Below, in pieces: positions 8,543 through 17,253 of a stretch of DNA of 64,000 nt (positions within the stretch are counted from its first letter, which is position 1; each line of letters begins with the position of its first letter). Source of the stretch: Streptomyces sp. R302 (GTDB taxonomy: Bacteria > Actinomycetota > Actinomycetes > Streptomycetales > Streptomycetaceae); the NCBI RefSeq assembly GCF_012927245.1, contig NZ_JABBGE010000003.1, forward strand, positions 186,001 to 250,000, written 5' to 3'. Position numbers and translations under genes: made by a program. The notes under the pieces were generated by a model that saw nothing but the letters and a program-made list of their open reading frames with translations, ran no database searches and was not told where the DNA came from.

Positions 8543-9288
8543 GGCCGGGCCTCCGACAGGGTGGGTTCGAGTACGGACACGGCGCGGCGCAGCGCGGCCA
8601 GGGCGTCGCCGATGCGCCAGGCGGCGCGGTCGCGGGGCCCGACGGCGTTCGACACGGCCCGCAGTTCGAGGACGGCGGTGCCGTGCGCGGCGGCGGCCTC
8701 GGCGACCCCGAAGCCCTCCATGGCCTCGGCGGCGGCCCCCGGGTGCCGGGCGGCGAGCTCGTCGGCGCGGGCGGCGGTGCCGGTGACGGTGGAGACCGTG
8801 AGGACGGCGCCGGTGGTGTGCGGGAGCCCGGCGGACGCCAGGGTGGCGGCGACGGGGCCGGTGAGGGTGTCCGGGACGCGGTGGACGGAGCGGCCGAAGC
8901 CGAGCTCGTCGACGGGCACGTACCCGTCGGGCGTGTCGGCGCCCAGGTCGGCGGCGACGATGGCGTCCGAGACGACGAGCGAGCCGAGCGGGGCGCGGCC
9001 GGGGAAGCCGCCGGCGATCCCGGCGGAGACGACGAGCCGGTACGGCTCGCCGGCGAGTGCGGCCCTGGTCAGTGCGGCGCCGGTCGCGGCGGCGACGGCG
9101 GCGGGCCCGACCCCGCCGACGAGGACGTCCACGGCCCTCGGGCCGTCCGCGTCCTCGTACCGGCGCAGCACGAGGCCGCCCGGCACGGGAAGCTCCACGC
9201 CCGGGCGGGCGGGGCCGTTCGCGAGGCCGCCGGCGACGGAGTCCGCCTCCGCCGCCACGGCCGTCACGATCAGGATCCGGCGGTGCAC
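8533..9288 (-). CDS. mqnB: futalosine hydrolase
   Basis: 251 aa, nucleosidase/phosphorylase fold. It splits futalosine into hypoxanthine and dehypoxanthine futalosine. Family features are ILIVTAVAAEADSV at the N-terminus, VVSAGIAGGFPG (phosphate/ribose site) and EAMEGFGVAEAAAAHG with the conserved ME-G ribose-binding motif. The start is GTG 9288 with little ribosome-site signal. The gene lies seven bases after the DUF2771 stop, so coupling to that gene is likely. It overlaps mqnD downstream. Confidence 0.95.
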   Translation of the reverse strand: MHRRILIVTAVAAEADSVAGGLANGPARPGVELPVPGGLVLRRYEDADGPRAVDVLVGGVGPAAVAAATGAALTRAALAGEPYRLVVSAGIAGGFPGRAPLGSLVVSDAIVAADLGADTPDGYVPVDELGFGRSVHRVPDTLTGPVAATLASAGLPHTTGAVLTVSTVTGTAARADELAARHPGAAAEAMEGFGVAEAAAAHGTAVLELRAVSNAVGPRDRAAWRIGDALAALRRAVSVLEPTLSEARPCS

Positions 9289-9295
9289 CGGAGGA

Positions 9296-9775
9296 TCAGG
9301 ATTCCTTCTTCAGCTTGAAGTGCCAGATGCCGGTGAGCGTCTTGCCGGTGTTCTCGACGATCGTCACCTGGGTCTCGTCGGGCGCCTCGCCGGTCTGGCT
9401 GGAGAAGAAGGCGCTGGCCGGGATGGTCCGGTACGTCTTCTTGTACGGCTCCGGCTCGGCCTGCTGGCCGCCGAGGAAGATGGTCCAGCCGTTGTCGGCG
9501 ATGGACGGGTCCACGCCGAAGCGGATCTTGTCGTCCATGGCGACGGTGATCGACTTCTCGGCCTTCTTGTTGAGGCACTTCTGGACGTCGGACTCCTTGA
9601 TGGGGTCGCCGTCGTTGTAGCAGGACGCCTCGGAGTTGATCGATTCGGACCCGACCGTGACGGTCGCGATCGGAGTCGGCTTTTCGCAGGCGGTGAGGAC
9701 GAGGAGCCCGGCGGAGACGGCCCCGAGGGCGGCAGCGGCCCGGCGGCGCGAGCCGGAGAAGAACGCAACGGTCAT
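9296..9775 (-). CDS. DUF2771 family lipoprotein
   Basis: 159 aa. The N-terminus has an Arg-rich n-region, a hydrophobic stretch and a lipobox-like LVLTAC with cysteine near residue 30, indicating export and lipid anchoring. The remainder (VTVGSESINSEASCYNDG, WTIFLGGQQAEPEPYKKTY) matches the actinobacterial DUF2771 family of unknown function. ATG 9775 is chosen because it gives a compact signal peptide. It is immediately upstream of mqnB in the same direction, an arrangement I recall from other Streptomyces. Confidence 0.87.
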   Translation of the reverse strand: MTVAFFSGSRRRAAAALGAVSAGLLVLTACEKPTPIATVTVGSESINSEASCYNDGDPIKESDVQKCLNKKAEKSITVAMDDKIRFGVDPSIADNGWTIFLGGQQAEPEPYKKTYRTIPASAFFSSQTGEAPDETQVTIVENTGKTLTGIWHFKLKKES

Positions 9776-9847
9776 GAGCCGAAGGCTATCGGGCCGTCGC
9801 GCCACCGACACGCGGGGGTACGGCGCGCCGCGCTGCGGGGACGGATA

Positions 9848-9975
9848 GGCCTCGGTTCCGGGGGCGGGTACGGCTCCGTTCCTGGGGCCGGTACGCCTCG
9901 GTCCCGGGGACCGGTATGCCGCCGTCCCGGGAGCCGGCATGCCTCCGTCCCGGGGCCGGTACGCCTCCGTACGGG
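9848..9975. repeat. 23-bp tandem repeat array between DUF2771 and MFS genes
   Basis: Units start at 9848, 9871, 9894, 9917 and 9940 with a partial sixth at 9962. The consensus is close to CGCCTCCGTCCCGGGGCCGG followed by TA. The first four periods are exactly 23 bp and the fifth is 22. The period is not a multiple of three and the array is outside any convincing gene. Each unit carries a CCCGGGG-type core. Confidence 0.85.
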
Positions 9976-9979
9976 CGTC

Positions 9980-11356
9980 TCAGGCCATCTTCGCGGGCTG
10001 TGGGCGGTCCGTGGTGCCGGGGCCGCGGGTCGACAGCAGACCGCGTACGGCGAGGAGCGCGCCGATCGCCAGGAAGCCGGCGGCCACCGCCATCCCCACC
10101 GTCCCGTTCAGCGGCGTCACGATCCCGAGCCCGCCGCCCACCACCCACGCCATCTGCAGCGCCGTCTCGGAGCGGGCGAACGCCGAGGTCCGTACGAGCT
10201 CCGGCACGTCCCGCTGGATCAGGGCGTCGAGCGACAGCTTCGACAGGGCCTGCGTCAGGCCCGCGACCGCGCCGAGGACCGCGACCATCACGCCGCCGAA
10301 GAAGACGGCCGCGCAGATCGCCGCCGCGAGCACCGTCGTGATCATCGTGGCGATGATCACCTCCGGCCGGTGCCCCCGGTCCCGCAGCAGCCCGCCGGCC
10401 GCCGTCCCGCACGCGTTCCCGACCCCGGCCGCCACGCCCACGATGCCCAGCGACACCGCCGCCGACTGCCCCGACAGCGGATGCTCGCGCAGCAGGAACG
10501 CCAGGAAGAAGATCAGGAAGCCGGAGAGCATCCGCTGCGCCGCGTTCGCCTGGAGCCCGTGCAGCACCGCCGGACCCACCGTCCGCAGACTCGGCCTCTT
10601 CTCGCCGTGCGTCAGCAGGTGCGCCCGCCGCTCGCCCTTCGCCGAGTCCACCTTGTGCGGCATCCGCACCGCCCAGTACGTGCCCAGCAGGAACAGCGCG
10701 CACGCCCCGAACAGCGGCCAGCGCGGCCCGACCAGCTGCAGTCCCGCCCCGATCGGCGCGGCGATGCCCGTCGCGAGCAGCCCGGCGAGCGTCACCCGGG
10801 AATTCGCCTTCACCAGCGAGAAGCCGGGCGGCAGCAGCCGGGGCACGACGGCGCTGCGCACCACCCCGTACGCCTTCGACGCCACGAGCACGCCGAGCGC
10901 CGCCGGGTACAGCTCGATCCCGCCCGTCGCGACCGCGCCCGACATCAGCACGGCGAGCACGGCCCGGGTGAGCATCGCCGCCGCCATCGCCGCCCGCCGC
11001 CCGTGCGGCAGCCGGTCGAGGAGCGGGCCGATGACCGGCGCGAGGAGCGTGAACGGCAGCATGGTGATGGCGAGGTAGAGCGCGACGCGCCCGCGGGCCT
11101 CGTCGGTGGGCACCGAGAAGAACACCGTCGACGCAAGGGCCACGGTGATCATCACGTCCCCGGCGCCGTTGACCGCGTGCAGCTCGATCAGCTTCCCGAG
11201 CCCCGACTCGCCCGCGCCGTGCGCGTGCGTGGCCCGCCGGATCCCCTTCGCGGTCCCCGTGAACGGCAGGTGCAGCGCACGCCCCACCGCCCGTCCCGCT
11301 CGGCGGAGCGGCCCGGGACGATCGTGGGATCGACCGGAGGACCGTGCGGCTGCCAC
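9980..11356 (-). CDS. MFS transporter
   Basis: About 458 aa from GTG 11356; a neighbouring GTG at 11359 is equally possible. About twelve hydrophobic segments are seen after a basic N-terminus of 40 residues (SGLGKLIELHAVNGAGDVMI opens the first helix). DRLPHGRRAAM after the second helix is an MFS loop 2-3 motif. Substrate unknown; the fold resembles Streptomyces exporters of uncharacterised cargo. No partner gene suggests the cargo. Confidence 0.85.
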   Translation of the reverse strand: MAAARSSGRSHDRPGPLRRAGRAVGRALHLPFTGTAKGIRRATHAHGAGESGLGKLIELHAVNGAGDVMITVALASTVFFSVPTDEARGRVALYLAITMLPFTLLAPVIGPLLDRLPHGRRAAMAAAMLTRAVLAVLMSGAVATGGIELYPAALGVLVASKAYGVVRSAVVPRLLPPGFSLVKANSRVTLAGLLATGIAAPIGAGLQLVGPRWPLFGACALFLLGTYWAVRMPHKVDSAKGERRAHLLTHGEKRPSLRTVGPAVLHGLQANAAQRMLSGFLIFFLAFLLREHPLSGQSAAVSLGIVGVAAGVGNACGTAAGGLLRDRGHRPEVIIATMITTVLAAAICAAVFFGGVMVAVLGAVAGLTQALSKLSLDALIQRDVPELVRTSAFARSETALQMAWVVGGGLGIVTPLNGTVGMAVAAGFLAIGALLAVRGLLSTRGPGTTDRPQPAKMA

Positions 11357-11831
11357 CACCTCATAGTGCCCCAACCCGGGCCCGCCCGAACCGAGCGGAC
11401 ACCCCGGGGTGTCGGGGACACGCCGGTACGGGGACGGGTCCGGGCGGCGGCGACGGACCCGGCCGGGGGCGGCCCCGAACCCGGCCCGGCGGGTTCCGGG
11501 GCGGGCTCCGGGGGGCTCCGGGGCGGGCTCCGGGGGGCTTCGGACGGCCGGGCCCGCGGTCCCGATCCGGGTCACTTGGGGCACGCAGGTGGGCCCAGGC
11601 CCGCGAACGGGGTAGCGTGCGTAGCGCGCCACCGGCGGTTCCTCTCGGCCGCGCGCCCCTTCGGCATCCCGCAGAATGGATGACGATAGGTGTGCCCGAG
11701 ACGTGTGAGACCGGTCGGGTGCGGACGTCGATGCGGCCCCCAGGTCCGCTCCGCCCGCCCCGCTTCCGGAGCCTCGCTCCCGAACCTCGGCCGGCGCACC
11801 CGTGAGACGGCGTAGGAGAGAAGCGAGACCT
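11357..11831. other. divergent intergenic region with G-rich repeats
   Basis: 475 bp separate the divergent MFS and DUF3027 genes. At 11491-11545 a G-rich stretch repeats GGGCGGGCTCCGGGG about three times with ten-odd spaced G-runs. Downstream are plausible promoter words but no clear operator. I see no gene in it. Confidence 0.5.
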
Positions 11832-12767
11832 GTGAGTGCTGCGACGACGCGAGACCGTACCCCGCGTACCCCGCGAGCCACGCGTACCCCGGCCCCCGAC
11901 CGCCTCTGCGCCGAGGCCGTAGACCTCGCGCGGGAGGCCGCCGAGGAGGCCGCCGCACCCGGCGTCGTCGGCGAACACTCCGGTGTCGTCGCGGAGGGCG
12001 ACCGGGTCGTCACGCACTACTTCGAGTGCAAGGAGCCCGGATACCGCGGCTGGCGCTGGGCCGTCACCGTCACCCGCGCCTCCCGTGCCAAGAACGTCAC
12101 CCTTGACGAAACCGTCCTGCTGCCCGGCTCCGACGCCCTCCTCGCGCCCGAATGGGTGCCGTGGAGCGAGCGGCTGCGCCCCGGCGACCTCGGGCCCGGG
12201 GACCTCCTGCCCACCGAGCAGGACGACCCGCGCCTGGAACCCGGCTACACCGGCGAGGACGCGCCGCCGCCGAACTCCGCGGTCTCCTCCGAACTCGCGG
12301 ACCACCTCGACGCCGAGGACGCCGAGATCACGGACCGGGCGCCGACGCGCGGCGCGATCGCGGCGGTCGCGGACGAACTCGGCATGGGCCGGGCGCGGGT
12401 CCTCTCCCGCTACGGCCTCCGGCTCGCCGCCGACCGCTGGGACGACTCCTTCGGCCCCCGCACGCCGATGGCCCAGGCGGCGCCGGCGACGTGCCAGACC
12501 TGCGCCTTCCTGATCCCCCTCGCCGGCTCCCTGCGCCAGTCCTTCGGCCTCTGCGCCAACGAGCTGTCCCCCGCGGACGGCCGGGTGGTCTCCCTCTCGT
12601 ACGGCTGCGGCGGCCACTCCGAAGCGGCGATCATGCCGACGCCTCCGCGCCCCGCGGAACCCGTCCTGGACTCCACCGCGGTGGACCCCTTCCCCCTCCG
12701 CCCCCCCACCGACTCCGGCAGCACCCTCCCCGAAGACGCCACCACCTCCGACCTGGGCCACTCCTGA
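11832..12767 (+). CDS. DUF3027 family protein
   Basis: 311 aa from GTG 11832; an in-frame GTG at 11802 is an alternative. Conserved stretches include THYFECKEPGYRGWRWAVTV, APEWVPWSERLRPGDLGPGD and RYGLRLAADRWDDSFGP, characteristic of the DUF3027 family. A cysteine cluster (CQTCAF, GLCANELSPADG, YGCGGHSEA) may bind metal. It is soluble, with no membrane segments. Function is unknown; the family is confined to actinobacteria. Confidence 0.87.
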   Translation: MSAATTRDRTPRTPRATRTPAPDRLCAEAVDLAREAAEEAAAPGVVGEHSGVVAEGDRVVTHYFECKEPGYRGWRWAVTVTRASRAKNVTLDETVLLPGSDALLAPEWVPWSERLRPGDLGPGDLLPTEQDDPRLEPGYTGEDAPPPNSAVSSELADHLDAEDAEITDRAPTRGAIAAVADELGMGRARVLSRYGLRLAADRWDDSFGPRTPMAQAAPATCQTCAFLIPLAGSLRQSFGLCANELSPADGRVVSLSYGCGGHSEAAIMPTPPRPAEPVLDSTAVDPFPLRPPTDSGSTLPEDATTSDLGHS

Positions 12768-13869
12768 CGCAACGGGGCCACCCAGTTGCGGGCCGCCCCG
12801 GCCCCACCGGGCCGGTGCCCTGCACCGGCCCAGGTCCCCGCGCCTGAACGCCCCGCACACGCGGACCCGCACCGTGGGCGTGCCCACCCTCCCCCAAGCC
12901 CTCGGCTTCGCCCGAGCAGGGGGGACCCCCATCGCCCTGCGGAACACCTGCCCACACGGTGGCGGCGACGCCCCGCTGGGCACGAGCCCGGTGCGGTGGC
13001 GACGGCGGCCCCTCGGGCGCGGCCCACAGCCGGGTTACCTGGTGTGAGCCCGGCGCGGTGCGCGACGGGCCCTGCGGGCGCGGCCCACAACGGGGTCGCC
13101 GGGCGCGAGCCTGGCACGGCGCGTGACGGGCCCTGCGGGCGCGGCCCACGACGGGGTTGCCGGGCGCTGCCCGCGACGGGCATGCCCGGACGTGGTGGCT
13201 TGGCCCGCTGGGCGCAGCCCGCGACCGGTTTCCGGGGGCAGTCGGGGCTGTCGGTGCGGCCCGCACCGCGGCCGGCGGGCCGGGCGTGCCCTCGGCCGTG
13301 GCCTGCGGTCCCGGCCCGCGACCCGGGCCCGCGCCGCCGCCCGGCGGCCGTAAGGCCGTGCCTCGCGCCGTGGCCGGTGGCCCCGCGAGGTACCCGCTCG
13401 TACCCGGGCTCGCCCGGCGGTCGTAAGGCCGCGCCTCCTACCGTGGCCGGTGGCCCCGCGAGGTACCCGCTAGCACCCGTGCCCGCCTTGCGGCCGCCGG
13501 GCCGCGCCTCGCACCGTGGCCGGTGGCCCCGCGAGGTAACCGCTAGCACCCGGGCCCGCCTTGCGGCCGCCGGGCCGCGCCCCGCACCGCCGCCGCCGGC
13601 CCGCGCGGCCCCGCGCGGCCCCGCCCGCACCCCCGCCCCGGCCCCGCCCCACCCCCGGTTCCGAGTCCGCCCGTGCCCCGCCCCCCCGCCGGGTTCCAGG
13701 GCCCCTTTCCGCCCCTGGTGCAAGGGGTGGGAAGGGGGGTGGGCAGGGGGTTTCGGGGGCCATTTGGCGCGGGATTTCGGGGTTCTGGGAGGGGTCGTCG
13801 GTGGTGGGGGCGGGGCGCGGTAACTTCGGCGCGGGACCGAAGGATGGAAACAGCAGAGTGGAGTCATAC
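12768..13869. repeat. 1.1 kb non-coding tract with 61-bp and 73-bp tandem repeats
   Basis: No credible gene is present. GCCCGCAGGG-type words recur: the word CGGCCCAC starts at 13020, 13081 and 13142 (61-bp period), with weaker copies on either side. A second family has CCGTGGCCGGTGGCCCCGCG at 13368, 13441 and 13514 (73-bp period) spanning about 13330-13590. Neither 61 nor 73 is divisible by three, so the repeats cannot be a repetitive protein. GC is extreme throughout. Open frames over the tract are GC artefacts. Confidence 0.8.
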
Positions 13870-16800
13870 GTGAGCGTCACCGTCCGGACGACGACCGACG
13901 GCAGCGACCCCTTCGGCACCGCGCGGCTCCGCAGAGGGGTGCTGGACGCCTGGACCGGCTCCCCGGCGCGCTTCCGCGAGGACGCGAACGCCGAGGAGGA
14001 CCTCGCCCTGGGGGGCTACCGCGACCGCCTCGTCGTGGAGCTGGCGCAGAACGCCGCCGACGCCGCCGCCCGCAGCGGCGGCACCGGGCGGCTGCGGCTG
14101 ACGCTGCATCCGGCGGACGCCGACAGCCCGGCCGTGCTGGCCGCCGCCAACACCGGCGCCCCGCTCGACGCGACCGGCGTCGAGTCGCTGTCCACGCTCC
14201 GCGCCTCCGCCAAGCGCACCGAGCGGGACACGACGGCGGCCGTCGGCCGCTTCGGCGTCGGTTTCGCCGCCGTTCTCGCCGTCTCCGACGAGCCCGCCGT
14301 CCTGGGCCGGCACGGCGGCGTCCGCTGGTCCCTCGCGGAGGCCCGTGAGATGACCGCCGACGTGGCCCGCCACGTCCCGGGCCTCGGCGACGAGCTGCGC
14401 CGCAGGGACGGCCACGTACCGCTGCTGCGGCTGCCGCTGCCCGCCGAGGGCACCGCGCCCGACGGGTACGACACGGTCGTCGTCCTCCCGCTGCGCGACG
14501 CCGCCGCGCACGGCCTCGCCGAGCGGCTCCTCGCGTCCGTCGACGACGCGCTGCTGCTCACTCTTCCGGGTCTCTCCGAGGTCGTCGTGGAGACCCCGGA
14601 AGGAGTACGCACGCTGACCCGTTCCGAGGCGGACGGGTACGTCCGGATCGACGACTCGGCCGCCGACGCGCCGAACCGCTGGCGGACCGTCGGGCACGCC
14701 GGGCCGCTCGGTCCCGAGCTGCTCGCCGACCGTCCGGTCGAGGAGCGGCTCCGCCCGCACTGGTCGGTCACCTGGGCCGTGCCCGTGGACGAGTCCGGCG
14801 CCCCCCGCTACCCCCGCACCGCGCCCGTCGTGCACGCGCCGACGCCGACCGACGAGCCGCTCGGCATCCCGGCGCTGCTGATCGCCTCGCTGCCGCTGGA
14901 CACGGCCCGCCGCCACCCGGCGCCGGGGCCGCTGACGGACTTCCTGGTGCAGCGGGCGGCCGACGCGTACGCCGAACTCCTCGCCGACTGGCGGCCGGTG
15001 ACAAGTGGGGCGCTCGACCTCGTACCGGGCCCGCTCGGCAAGGGGCCGCTCGACGGGGCGCTGCGCGAGGCGATCCTGGACCGGCTGCCGCGGGTCGCGT
15101 TCCTCGCGCCGGCCGTGCCGACGGAGGACCTTCCGGCGCTGCGCCCGATCGAGGCGGAGGCCGTGGAGGGCGCGGGCGCGGAGACGGTCGCGGTGCTCGC
15201 GGAGGTGTTCCCGGGGCTGCTTCCGGCGGGTCTGGAGCGCCGTCCCGAGCTGCGGACGCTCGGTGTGGGCCGGGTGCCGCTGACGGAGGCGGTGGACCGG
15301 CTCGCGGGCGTGGAGCGGGCACCGGAGTGGTGGCGGCGGCTGTACGACTCGCTGGCCGGGGTGGATCCGGACCGGCTGACGGGTCTTCCGGTGCCGCTGG
15401 ACTCGGGCCGGACGGTGATCGGGCCGCGCCAGGTCCTGCTGCCGCAGGAGGGCACTCCGGCGCAGCTGGCGAAGCTCGGCCTGAAGGTGGCGCACCCGGA
15501 GGCCGTCCACCCGCTCCTGGAGAAGCTGGGGGCGCTGCCGGCCACGCCCCACGCCGTCCTGACGACCCCTCAGGTGCGGGGGGCGGTCGCGCTGTCCCTG
15601 GAATCGGCCGACATGTGGGACCTCGACGCGCCGGAGCTCGACGCGGACGAACTGGTGGAGATCGTCCTCGGTCTCGTACGGGACGCGGACCTGGAGCCCG
15701 GCGAGGAGCCGTGGCTGGGGGCGCTGGCCCTGCCCGACGAGGACGGCGAGCTCGCCCCGGCGGGTGAACTCGTCCTGCCGCACTCGCCGTTCGCCGCCGT
15801 CATGCGCGAGGGTGAACTCGCCTACGTCGACGCCGAGCTGGCCGACCGCTGGGGCGCCCGCCCGCTCGCCGCCTGCGGTGTCCTCGCGGACTTTGCGCTG
15901 GTCCGCGCCACCGACCTGGTCCTCGACCCGGACGACCTGGAGCCCCGGGTGGGCGACTACCCGGAGCCGGACGACGCGGGCCTGCTCGAAGCGGTCGACG
16001 TGTGGTGCGAGGACGTCCTCGACCAGCTGCCGCCGACCGCGGTGCCGCCGGTGGCGACGGAGATCGCGGCCGTGCGGGACCTGGACCTGGTCGACGACGA
16101 CGCCTGGCCGCACGCGCTCGCGCTCCTCGCCCGGCCGCCGTACCGGGACGCCCTGATCCAGCCCGTACGGGTCCTCCTCCCGGACGGCACGACGAAGACG
16201 GTCCGCCCGTACACGGCCTGGTGGCTGCGCGACCACCCGGTCCTCGACGGGCGCCGCCCGGCGGGCCTGCGGGCGGAGGGCTCGGACCCGCTCCTCGCCG
16301 GCCTGTACGACTCCGCCGACGCGACCGGCTTCGAGGACGAGCAGGTGCTGCGCGCCCTCGGCGTCCGCACCTCCGTGGCGGCCCTCCTCGACGAGCCGGG
16401 CGGCGCGGCGGAGCTCCTCGGCCGTCTCGCCGACCCGTCCCGCGAGGTCACCGCCGCCCAGCTGCACGCCCTGTACACGGCGCTCGCGGACCTGGATCCG
16501 GAGCAGGTCACCCTCCCGGACGAGTTGCGGGCGGTCGTGGACGGCGAGCTGGTCGTCGTGGACGCCTCCGAGGCGCTGGTCGCGGACGCCCCCGACCTCC
16601 TGCCGCTCGCCGCGGGGCTGCCGCTCCTGCCGGTCTCCCCGTCGCGGGCGGCCGACCTCGCGGAGCTCTTCCAGGTCCGGCGCCTGAGCAGGGCGGTCGA
16701 GGCGAAGGTCACCACGGAGGGCGAGGTGCACGAGGTCCCGGCCTCGGTCCACGCCCTCCTCGGCCCGTCGACCCCGGCGACGTACGTGGAGCACGAGGAG

Positions 16801-16992
16801 CTCCGCGCGGGCGGCACCGAGCTGGACTGGCGCCTCACCCCCGACGGCCTCCTGCACGCCGCCACCCTGGAGGGCGTGGCGGCGGCCCTGGCCTGGGCCA
16901 CCCGCCAGTGGCCCCGCCGCTTCGAGGTGGCCGCCCTCCTGGAGGACCCGACCCGCACGGACGAGCTGGCCCGCGACCGCTGGTTCGACTGA
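13870..16992 (+). CDS. sacsin-like N-terminal ATPase-domain protein
   Basis: 1040 aa. Residues 25-180 hold a GHKL-type ATPase fold: N-box ELAQNAADAAA, a G1-like AANTGAPLDATG and a G2-like GRFGVGFAAVLAV. This is the signature of 'sacsin N-terminal ATPase-like' proteins, relatives of HSP90-type ATP-binding domains. The rest is a long Leu/Asp-rich region without recognised domains. GTG 13870 follows AGTGGAGTC; GTG 13858 is in frame. It is probably a cytoplasmic ATPase or chaperone-like protein; the partner is unknown. Confidence 0.85.
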   Translation: MSVTVRTTTDGSDPFGTARLRRGVLDAWTGSPARFREDANAEEDLALGGYRDRLVVELAQNAADAAARSGGTGRLRLTLHPADADSPAVLAAANTGAPLDATGVESLSTLRASAKRTERDTTAAVGRFGVGFAAVLAVSDEPAVLGRHGGVRWSLAEAREMTADVARHVPGLGDELRRRDGHVPLLRLPLPAEGTAPDGYDTVVVLPLRDAAAHGLAERLLASVDDALLLTLPGLSEVVVETPEGVRTLTRSEADGYVRIDDSAADAPNRWRTVGHAGPLGPELLADRPVEERLRPHWSVTWAVPVDESGAPRYPRTAPVVHAPTPTDEPLGIPALLIASLPLDTARRHPAPGPLTDFLVQRAADAYAELLADWRPVTSGALDLVPGPLGKGPLDGALREAILDRLPRVAFLAPAVPTEDLPALRPIEAEAVEGAGAETVAVLAEVFPGLLPAGLERRPELRTLGVGRVPLTEAVDRLAGVERAPEWWRRLYDSLAGVDPDRLTGLPVPLDSGRTVIGPRQVLLPQEGTPAQLAKLGLKVAHPEAVHPLLEKLGALPATPHAVLTTPQVRGAVALSLESADMWDLDAPELDADELVEIVLGLVRDADLEPGEEPWLGALALPDEDGELAPAGELVLPHSPFAAVMREGELAYVDAELADRWGARPLAACGVLADFALVRATDLVLDPDDLEPRVGDYPEPDDAGLLEAVDVWCEDVLDQLPPTAVPPVATEIAAVRDLDLVDDDAWPHALALLARPPYRDALIQPVRVLLPDGTTKTVRPYTAWWLRDHPVLDGRRPAGLRAEGSDPLLAGLYDSADATGFEDEQVLRALGVRTSVAALLDEPGGAAELLGRLADPSREVTAAQLHALYTALADLDPEQVTLPDELRAVVDGELVVVDASEALVADAPDLLPLAAGLPLLPVSPSRAADLAELFQVRRLSRAVEAKVTTEGEVHEVPASVHALLGPSTPATYVEHEELRAGGTELDWRLTPDGLLHAATLEGVAAALAWATRQWPRRFEVAALLEDPTRTDELARDRWFD

Positions 16993-17000
16993 CGGTCCGC

Positions 17001-17036
17001 GTACGGGTCCCGTCCGGTGAGGGACGGGACCCGTAC
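17001..17036. terminator. bidirectional terminator hairpin
   Basis: GTACGGGTCCCGTCC (17001-17015) pairs perfectly with GGACGGGACCCGTAC (17022-17036) around a six-base loop. It sits between the convergent stops of the sacsin-like gene and the tautomerase gene. No U-tract is present, as is usual in Streptomyces. Confidence 0.85.
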
Positions 17037-17040
17037 CGTC

Positions 17041-17253
17041 TCAGCCGTTCGGCCGCTGCCTCCTGCGGTACTCCGCGGTCGGCAGTCCGCCGACGCCCCA
17101 GTCCTCCAGTCCGACCTCGTCGATGACCACGAAGGTCGTGGCCGGATCCTTGTCGAGCACCCTGACCAGCAGCTCGGTCACGCCCGCGATGATCTCGGCC
17201 TTCTGCTCGGCCGTGGCACCCTCGCGGGTGATCTTCACGTTCACGTACGGCAT
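17041..17253 (-). CDS. tautomerase family protein (4-oxalocrotonate tautomerase type)
   Basis: 70 aa, the normal length for this family. MPYVNVKI supplies the catalytic proline directly after the initiator methionine. KAEIIAGVTELLVRVLDKDP is the helix and TFVVIDEV the second strand. The ATG at 17253 overlaps the TGA of the SDR gene by one base (TGATG), so the two are coupled. It probably catalyses keto-enol tautomerisation of an unknown substrate. Confidence 0.92.
   Translation of the reverse strand: MPYVNVKITREGATAEQKAEIIAGVTELLVRVLDKDPATTFVVIDEVGLEDWGVGGLPTAEYRRRQRPNG

Noticed and set aside
12786..13823. A long Pro/Arg/Ala open frame over the repeat tract
   Set aside because: The repeats have 61- and 73-bp periods, so frame is lost at every unit, and there is no family match or codon bias.
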